Positions 58,607 through 64,000 of a DNA stretch of 64,000 nt are shown in pieces. Location: the NCBI RefSeq assembly GCF_012927205.1, contig NZ_JABBGC010000001.1, forward strand, positions 3,038,810-3,102,809, in the 5' to 3' direction. The first letter of the stretch is position 1; each line of letters opens with the position of its first letter. This DNA is from Chitinophaga fulva. GTDB lineage: Bacteria; Bacteroidota; Bacteroidia; Chitinophagales; Chitinophagaceae. The notes beneath the pieces were generated by a model. It saw only the letters and a list, made by a program, of their open reading frames with translations. It was not told the DNA's origin and did not search any database. The translations under genes were made by a program, and so were the position numbers.

Positions 58607-59399
58607 ACTCATACAGGAATTCTACATAGGTGACAGTCATGGTTGTGCCGTTGTGCCATTTAACCCAGCCGTATGTCTTCTTTTTGCGGTTGTAATCTTC
58701 GCGGTCTATGAGCTGCGCCCATTCTCCCCGTACTTCCCCCACTTTAAAACAATCATCACAGTTATCTTCCCGCTTTGGAAAAGGAATCCGCTTACCTTGT
58801 GGCGATTCAAAAAGTGGTGTGTCCGGTTTGACATGGACGATACATGCCCGTTGCAGTAAATTTTCCCAGGTTTCATACAGGTACCAGTTGGGATTGTAAG
58901 TCGTTTTTTTACCGTTATAGGGCATGCTGTTATGCAGGTCTTTTTGTACCATCGTACTATACAGCGCATAATCCGACTGTATGCGGATAAAACAGGTGAG
59001 CTTTTCTTTTTCATTGATCACCACCCTGAAGTATGTCTTCGTAGCTTCCACCACGCGGAGTTGTAATTCCGCCGGAAAGTGCACCAGGCCCATGTTGATG
59101 TGCTGACTGCCGGCTTCATAGGTGTCTCCTTCAAAAAGCCGGTAAGGGGTGAAACGGGTTTTAAGCACCTGCGTCAGGAAGGCGTAGCTGCCGTCTTTCT
59201 TTTGCCTGATCACCAGGGTATCAAAAGGTGTTTTGTCGCCAGCGTTAGCGTATAGTGGAATTTTTTCATCGAAGCTGACCTGCAAAATGCCCGTCCCTAG
59301 GGAATCGTAGCGGGCAAGGGGTGGTAAAGCGGAACCGGGCTGCTGGCCACAGGCGAAGAAACTGAACATGATGGAAAGGATTAAAAAACAAAACTTCAT
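58605..59399 (-). CDS. Hypothetical lipoprotein
   Basis: 264 residues. Signal peptide with lipobox SFFACGQ (Cys near residue 17). The mature part is beta-rich with an SH3-like ending (CIVHVKPDTPLFESPQGKRIPF ... VRGEWAQLIDREDYNRKKKTYGWVKW). The ending resembles bacterial SH3 modules that bind peptides or cell wall. No catalytic motif is seen. It lies 47 bp downstream of the phospholipase gene on the same strand and may be co-transcribed. Confidence 0.75.
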   Translation of the reverse strand: MKFCFLILSIMFSFFACGQQPGSALPPLARYDSLGTGILQVSFDEKIPLYANAGDKTPFDTLVIRQKKDGSYAFLTQVLKTRFTPYRLFEGDTYEAGSQHINMGLVHFPAELQLRVVEATKTYFRVVINEKEKLTCFIRIQSDYALYSTMVQKDLHNSMPYNGKKTTYNPNWYLYETWENLLQRACIVHVKPDTPLFESPQGKRIPFPKREDNCDDCFKVGEVRGEWAQLIDREDYNRKKKTYGWVKWHNGTTMTVTYVEFLYE

Positions 59400-59446
59400 A
59401 GTTGCTTTTTAATGCAAGATGCCACCAGCAGCCCGGATTCCATAAG

Positions 59447-61984
59447 TTATCCTAAAATTTTTCCCATATACGGGTCAGTGATGCTTTCCAGGCCTGTTTC
59501 CACGCGGCCGGCATATCTCCGGGCATATTGATCATGACCATCGGCCAGTATCGTGAAATCATACCATCCGTGGCTGGATTGCAATGGCAGCACGATTTGT
59601 GTGGGCTGGTCTTTGGTCACTGAACGGGTAATGGTTTTGTTGCCATAGGCATTGTCCCGTATGGTGATGCTCATCGGTTGGGCGCTGTTGTTGGACAGCG
59701 AGAGCAATACATTACCCGTAAGTTTTTGGGTAGATTTATTTCGTTCGTACGTACACGTAGCTGTGATGGCCGGATCTTCCGTATTGCCGGTTGCTTCGCG
59801 GAAGAAGCCATTGGGGCCATGCAGCTGCAGGTGGTAACGGTTGTTTTCAAACGCGTTCAGCGGCCATTCGTAGTGAAGCTGATCACCGGCTTTTACAGCG
59901 AAGGACCAGTTGCGGCATTTGTCGGTATGGCCGTTGTCGTCTTTGTAAGTCACTGGTGCGATCACAGTAAAGGGAGCGCCTGCGGCTGCCGCGCCGAAAA
60001 CTTTGTTATCTGCCGCGAAGGACGCCTTTACCTGACGGGAGCCAGGTTGACAGTCGATCTCGGCGTACAGTTCATAAGGCAGGGCAGGAGAGGGGCGCAC
60101 ACCTTTTTCCTGTGGCACCAACAGATGGGCTGGTGTGGTTTTGCCGGTGACCTGTGTGATAGCCTCTGCCGTCAGTTTTTGAAAACCGGCAGGGATGGTT
60201 TTGAACTGCGCGTTATAGATTTCCTGTACGAACTTTTCCTTTTGCAGGAAAGGCAGTTTTTCTTTTTTAGGCACGAAGGTGCTGAAGGCAGCGGTCAGAT
60301 CGCCGCAGATGGTGCGCCGCCACTGGCTGATGTTATCGAGGTGTACCTGCTTATTGTATTTGCGGTGCACAAACGTTTCGAGGAACTGCAGCGTAGACGT
60401 GTGATCGAACACCTGCGAACATACTTTGCCGCCGCGGCTCCAGGGCGAAGCGATGATCATCGGAACGCGGAAGCCCAGTCCGACAGGCGCTTCACGGGCT
60501 TGTTTCTTATGTATGCCCTGTGCCAGTTCATTCTCCAGTCTTACGTGTTCCACTTCCGTATCAATGCCCGCGGATACTTTGCCGGTGCCGGGTTTATTTT
60601 CATCCGGGATAGAGAAAGGCGGCACGTGATCATAGTAGCCGTCGTTTTCATCGTAGGTAACAATGAAGATGGTCTTTTTCCACACTTCCGGATTGCCGGT
60701 AAGGATATCCATGATCTCCGAAACATACCAGGCGCCGTACCAGGGGGCGCTGGGGTGGTCTGAAAAATTCTGCGGACCGCTGAGCCAGGATACGGTGGGG
60801 AGATTGCCTTCGCGCACATCCTGGCGGAACTGGTGCAGGATATCACCCGCCGGGACAGTGACTTTGCGGTCTTGTCCATCATCTGAGTATTGGAAGGTGG
60901 TCACGCTGCGGAAATTGCTATCACTGCTGTTGATCACAAAAGCGCTGTAGTACAGTTGCTTTTGCTGCGCAGACAGTTGCTCAAAACTTTCTTTGTTCCA
61001 CCTGGCCAGTTCTTTGGTGGCGTTGTCCAGTACTGCCTGTTTTTTCGCGATGTCAGTGCGTATTTTCTGTGCCGCTTCGTCGGAGGAGGGTGAGGCTTCC
61101 TGTAGTTTGTTGATTTCTTCCGGAAGGGTTGCTGCCTGTTTGAGCAGCGTTTGGATATAGCGGGAAGAGAACTTTACGTGGTATGCTTCAAAGAATTCGA
61201 GGAGGTTACAGCCGAAGTTGGCCAGCCAGGCGCGTTCTTCGCCTTTGAAGCCGCCGCCGCAGCTGAGGTCGTTCTGATAAAATTTCCACGGGATATCGTT
61301 TTCAGACAGCAGTTCCGGGAATGTTTTCCAGGTGTGTTTGCCATAGCTGAAATCGTCGTTGCGGATATTTTGTTTGGTGCGACCGTTTTCTTCACTGTTG
61401 ATTTTGCCTGTCCAGAAGAAGGAGCGGTTAGGCGTGGTGCTGGTCATGCCTGAACAGAAATGCTGGTCGCATATGGTGAAAGCGTCTGCCATGGCGTAGT
61501 TGAAAGGGAGGTCTTCCCGTGTGAAATACCCCATGGTGAGCGGCATGTGCGCGTATTGTCTGTTGCCCGGTTTTTTAGCCAGCAGCCATTGATCGTGTTT
61601 GCCTTCGTTGTACGCATCGACCTGACTGGCGCGCGAGTGCGGCAGTGAGCCCATCCACGTGATTTTCGTGTCTTTGATATCGAGACGAAAAGGTGCATAG
61701 GTATCTCCTTTTTCATCGGTCTGGAACCATACGGGTTTCAGGTCGGGCAGCGGAATAGCGCGTGGGTCGCGAAAGCCTCTGACGCCTTGCAGCGTGCCGA
61801 AACAATGGTCAAAGGAACGGTTCTCCTGCATGAGTATAACGATGTGTTCCGCATCGAGCCAGGTGCTGCCTGGTGTTGGGTCTATCGCGAGCGCGCGTTG
61901 GATGGATGCCGGCATGATGGTGGAGAAGCCGGCGGCACCGGAAAGCAATAAGGATTTTTTCAGGAATTCCCTGCGAGTGTCCAT
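59447..61984 (-). CDS. Phosphocholine-type phospholipase C, Tat-exported
   Basis: 845 residues, the usual length of PlcH/PlcN-type enzymes. A Tat signal (RREFLKKSLLLSGAAG) is followed by the phosphoesterase core. Metal-site motifs are HIVILMQENRSFDHCFGTLQGVRGF near residue 47, TPNRSFFWTG, and YDENDGYYDHVPPF near residue 420, with the last metal region ASPWSRGG. Two C-terminal beta domains (about 640-845) are the DUF756-like repeats of this family. It hydrolyses phospholipids such as phosphatidylcholine outside the cytoplasm; acid phosphatases share the core, so the substrate is inferred. The upstream GntP gene is on the same strand, 99 bp away. Confidence 0.9.
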   Translation of the reverse strand: MDTRREFLKKSLLLSGAAGFSTIMPASIQRALAIDPTPGSTWLDAEHIVILMQENRSFDHCFGTLQGVRGFRDPRAIPLPDLKPVWFQTDEKGDTYAPFRLDIKDTKITWMGSLPHSRASQVDAYNEGKHDQWLLAKKPGNRQYAHMPLTMGYFTREDLPFNYAMADAFTICDQHFCSGMTSTTPNRSFFWTGKINSEENGRTKQNIRNDDFSYGKHTWKTFPELLSENDIPWKFYQNDLSCGGGFKGEERAWLANFGCNLLEFFEAYHVKFSSRYIQTLLKQAATLPEEINKLQEASPSSDEAAQKIRTDIAKKQAVLDNATKELARWNKESFEQLSAQQKQLYYSAFVINSSDSNFRSVTTFQYSDDGQDRKVTVPAGDILHQFRQDVREGNLPTVSWLSGPQNFSDHPSAPWYGAWYVSEIMDILTGNPEVWKKTIFIVTYDENDGYYDHVPPFSIPDENKPGTGKVSAGIDTEVEHVRLENELAQGIHKKQAREAPVGLGFRVPMIIASPWSRGGKVCSQVFDHTSTLQFLETFVHRKYNKQVHLDNISQWRRTICGDLTAAFSTFVPKKEKLPFLQKEKFVQEIYNAQFKTIPAGFQKLTAEAITQVTGKTTPAHLLVPQEKGVRPSPALPYELYAEIDCQPGSRQVKASFAADNKVFGAAAAGAPFTVIAPVTYKDDNGHTDKCRNWSFAVKAGDQLHYEWPLNAFENNRYHLQLHGPNGFFREATGNTEDPAITATCTYERNKSTQKLTGNVLLSLSNNSAQPMSITIRDNAYGNKTITRSVTKDQPTQIVLPLQSSHGWYDFTILADGHDQYARRYAGRVETGLESITDPYMGKILG

Positions 61985-62083
61985 GACTGGAATTGTTTAA
62001 AAAGTGTGGCTAGTTTGTGTCAGGGACGAAAAATAGTCATCATTTTTAATTATCTGGTAACCACTCATCCATCTTTTATGATA

Positions 62084-63391
62084 TCATAACATGAACCGGG
62101 AGAGCAGGAATACGCAGCACATGGCTACGATGCCCATGATCAGTGTGGCGATGGTATATACGCGGAGCATGTCTTTTACTTCCAGTCCGGAGAAGCGGGA
62201 GATAACCCAGAAGTAGGCATCGTTGGTATGCGATACCATCATGGAGCCGGCGCCCATGGCCAGTACGCAGAAGAGTGAGCCGTCGGGCGTATGTAAGCCA
62301 AGCGCAGGAAGCAGCGGATGAATGATGGAGGCTGCTGTGATGATCGCTACGGTGGAAGAGCCTTGCGCGGTTTTGAGAATGGCGGTAACGAGAAATGGTA
62401 ATAGTATGCCCGTGCCCGTTATAGCCGGATTGTTGGCGATGTGCGCACCGATGCCTGCTTTGGCGAGAATAGCGCCAAAGGCGCCACCGCCGCCGATGAT
62501 CACGAGGATGCCGGCCGCTTTTTCTGCGCCTTCCTGTAGTATTTTTCCAAAGCCCTCACCCTGACCTTTGCGTAATCCCAGCAACGCGAGACCGATGCCA
62601 ATGGTAATGGCGATCTCTGGTGTTCCTGTGAGATTTAATATTTGTAACAGGAGAGAAGAAGAACTTTGTTCCAGTGTGAAAAAAGAGCGTAGGGCTATCA
62701 GTAGAATAGGTACCGCAATGGGCAGTACAGCCATCCAGACGGAAGAAAGCGCCTCCGGAGCGGCGTCGGTTTCCATGGCAGCGGGTGCTATGACGGGCAA
62801 ACGCCGCCCGGCGTATAACGACCACGTATATCCGCAGAAGGAAGCAGGTAAAGCAATGAGTAAGCCGAATAACATCACCTTGCCCATATCGGCCTGAATA
62901 ACGCCGGTAGCGGCGGTAATGCCGGGGTGGGGCGGCATCATACAATGCACGGCGTACAAACCCGTGGCCAGCGAAGAGGCCATGATTACCATCGATACGC
63001 CGGAACGCCATGCCAGCGCTTTGTTTAGCCCACTGAGCACAATAAACCCGGAGTCACAGAAGATAGGCATGCCTACTAAATAGCCGATGATATTCAATGC
63101 CAGCGGTGAGCGCCGGGTGCCGGTTTGCCGCAATACGTAAGCGGCCAGCACCGTGGTGCTGCCGGTATGTTCGAGGATAAGTCCCAGCGTGGTGCCCAGG
63201 ATAATGAGCAGTCCGAGTGAACCAATGATTTGTCCGAACCCGGTTTTAATGGTAGTGAGTATATCCGTCAGCGGTAGCTGGAAAATCAGGCCGGCAAGTA
63301 AACCAGCCAGCAGTAAAGCGAAAAAAGCGTGTATCCGGTAGCGTGCGGTCAATATCACAATCAGTGCGATACCAAAAACTATGACGACCAT
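62084..63391 (-). CDS. GntP-family gluconate/organic acid permease
   Basis: 435 residues with about twelve hydrophobic segments. Signatures of the GntP family include PIFCDSGFIVLSGLNKALAWRSG, HCMMPPHPGITAA and FGAILAKAGIGAHI. It imports gluconate or related sugar acids with protons across the inner membrane. Its start codon lies in one arm of a large inverted repeat (63376-63423), so both its leader and first codons are repeat-derived. No gluconate kinase or dehydratase adjoins. Confidence 0.9.
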   Translation of the reverse strand: MVVIVFGIALIVILTARYRIHAFFALLLAGLLAGLIFQLPLTDILTTIKTGFGQIIGSLGLLIILGTTLGLILEHTGSTTVLAAYVLRQTGTRRSPLALNIIGYLVGMPIFCDSGFIVLSGLNKALAWRSGVSMVIMASSLATGLYAVHCMMPPHPGITAATGVIQADMGKVMLFGLLIALPASFCGYTWSLYAGRRLPVIAPAAMETDAAPEALSSVWMAVLPIAVPILLIALRSFFTLEQSSSSLLLQILNLTGTPEIAITIGIGLALLGLRKGQGEGFGKILQEGAEKAAGILVIIGGGGAFGAILAKAGIGAHIANNPAITGTGILLPFLVTAILKTAQGSSTVAIITAASIIHPLLPALGLHTPDGSLFCVLAMGAGSMMVSHTNDAYFWVISRFSGLEVKDMLRVYTIATLIMGIVAMCCVFLLSRFML

Positions 63392-63423
63392 GATTATTGC
63401 TGATTTTCCTGATTAACGAAGAT
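63376..63423 (+). repeat. Second repeat family, copy C-left (inverted arm)
   Basis: 48 bp that match the reverse complement of 63541-63588 at 42 positions. It includes the first 16 bases of the GntP coding sequence. Confidence 0.8.
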
Positions 63424-63540
63424 CAGTACGAAGCTATTGTGTTTTTTTGATCATCGGCTATTTTTATTGACTCTTTTTTCTTTGTCCTTTCTCTTCGTAT
63501 TATTTTATTCTATTATTACTCGCTTCGGTCTAAGCTTTTA

Positions 63541-63590
63541 ATCTTCGTTAATCAGGAAAATCAGTAATCATCATGTCCATCACAGTTTCA
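63541..63590 (-). repeat. Second repeat family, copy C-right (inverted arm)
   Basis: Partner arm of 63376-63423, with 117 bp between them. It reaches into the last codons of the flavin-binding protein gene (ends LKL, TGA), just as copy A does at the kinase gene. Confidence 0.8.
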
Positions 63591-64000
63591 AATGTGGAGG
63601 CAGGGGGATTCCTTCGCTCACGTCCTCTGTCACGGGCGCCAGTCGCCTTGTTTCCAGCGGAATGATGCCGGACCAGATAGGCTGCTCTTTATCTTCATCA
63701 TCACCAGTCATGCCGGTGCGCACTTTGGCGGAAGCTTCATCCAGGGAGAAAGCCAGTACCGTAGTTTTCCGGACTTCATTTTCCCGGATAGGCCGCAGAT
63801 AGTCCCAGCTGTTGGGAACGAACTTCTCGGTGAGCCACCGGAAGGCTTCTATTTTCTGCTGCACGTCCTCAATTTTTTCGGGGGTACCGAACAGGATGAC
63901 GGAACGGTAGTTAACAGAATGGTTGAAAGCTGATTTGGCTACCACGATGGCATCTATCAGGGTGACGGAAATACATACCGGTAGCCCTTTTTCTATTTCG
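63580..64000 (-). CDS. Pyridoxamine 5'-phosphate oxidase-fold (NimA-like) protein, 5' end outside window
   Basis: About 139 residues are in the window and the frame stays open to the right edge, so the start is missing. The apparent start at 63945 is a GTG within the domain. The visible part reads EKGLPVCISVTLIDAIVVAK, then NYRSVILFGTPEKIEDVQQK and a C-terminal substrate-side region. This matches the split beta-barrel flavin-binding family related to PNPOx and nitroimidazole resistance (NimA). It probably binds FMN or another flavin as a dimer. Activity is unknown. Confidence 0.8.
   Translation of the reverse strand, partial: EIEKGLPVCISVTLIDAIVVAKSAFNHSVNYRSVILFGTPEKIEDVQQKIEAFRWLTEKFVPNSWDYLRPIRENEVRKTTVLAFSLDEASAKVRTGMTGDDEDKEQPIWSGIIPLETRRLAPVTEDVSEGIPLPPHLKL

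Noticed and set aside
62076..62089. Palindrome TTATGATATCATAA at the GntP stop codon
   Set aside because: AT-rich 14-mer palindromes are expected by chance, and half of it is coding. No supporting context.
1..64000. CRISPR arrays, tRNA or rRNA genes, integrases, complete IS elements, phage genes
   Set aside because: Looked for by eye; no regular spacer arrays, tRNA-like T-loop sequences, or transposase and integrase motifs found.

Overview
The window looks like a piece of chromosome from a Bacteroidota bacterium, most likely of the Chitinophaga / Chitinophagaceae type. The evidence is a SusC/SusD pair with its own ECF sigma factor and FecR-type anti-sigma, many FtsX-like permeases without ATPases, TAnnTTTG promoter -7 boxes, weak Shine-Dalgarno signals, and REP-like palindromes of the type CCCAGGGC-nnnn-GCCCTGGG. 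This placement is inference from gene content; no marker gene or rRNA lies in the window. I see no tRNA, rRNA, CRISPR array, integrase or complete insertion sequence.

Layout. 1-6.1 kb: the end of an unknown gene, a secreted lipase, and an aspartate module (aspartase, C4-dicarboxylate carrier, porin). 6.1-6.65 kb: a REP-flanked gene-free stretch. 6.65-18.1 kb: a mostly housekeeping segment with a MG2/plug protein, HI0933 flavoprotein, deoxynucleoside kinase, FolK, SppA, an ABC-2 permease, two SRPBCC proteins, a DUF2911 protein and BioA. 18.1-26.9 kb: signalling and envelope genes, all on the minus strand: a hybrid histidine kinase, an LtaS-like phosphotransferase, and a response regulator / kinase / TonB receptor operon. 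26.8-36.7 kb: a 0.75-kb gene-poor region, an orphan FecR-C-terminal-like protein, a TPR protein, an AraC regulator, two large FtsX permeases around a GNAT enzyme, an HxlR regulator and a lipoprotein. 36.9-44.1 kb: metal homeostasis (MgtA, a P1B-4 ATPase), two DinB-fold proteins and an MBL-fold hydrolase.

44.4-58.6 kb: a SusCD locus. It runs ECF sigma factor, a 45-residue lanthipeptide-like RiPP precursor (not covered by a long ORF), FecR anti-sigma, SusC, SusD, a 1030-residue PQQ-type sugar dehydrogenase with a cytochrome c motif, an MFS carrier and two Gfo/Idh/MocA oxidoreductases. There is no glycoside hydrolase, so the locus looks built to import a small sugar or glycoside and handle it oxidatively. 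58.6-64 kb: a lipoprotein, a Tat-exported phospholipase C, a GntP permease and a partial flavin-binding protein.

The most unusual items are the orphan RiPP precursor lodged between sigma and anti-sigma genes, two inverted REP pairs whose arms resemble each other more than the other pair, and a second repeat family whose copies supply the last codons and stop of two unrelated genes. Several start codons were moved downstream from the longest reading frame because the extra N-terminus was non-ATG, was translated repeat, or overlapped a promoter box.
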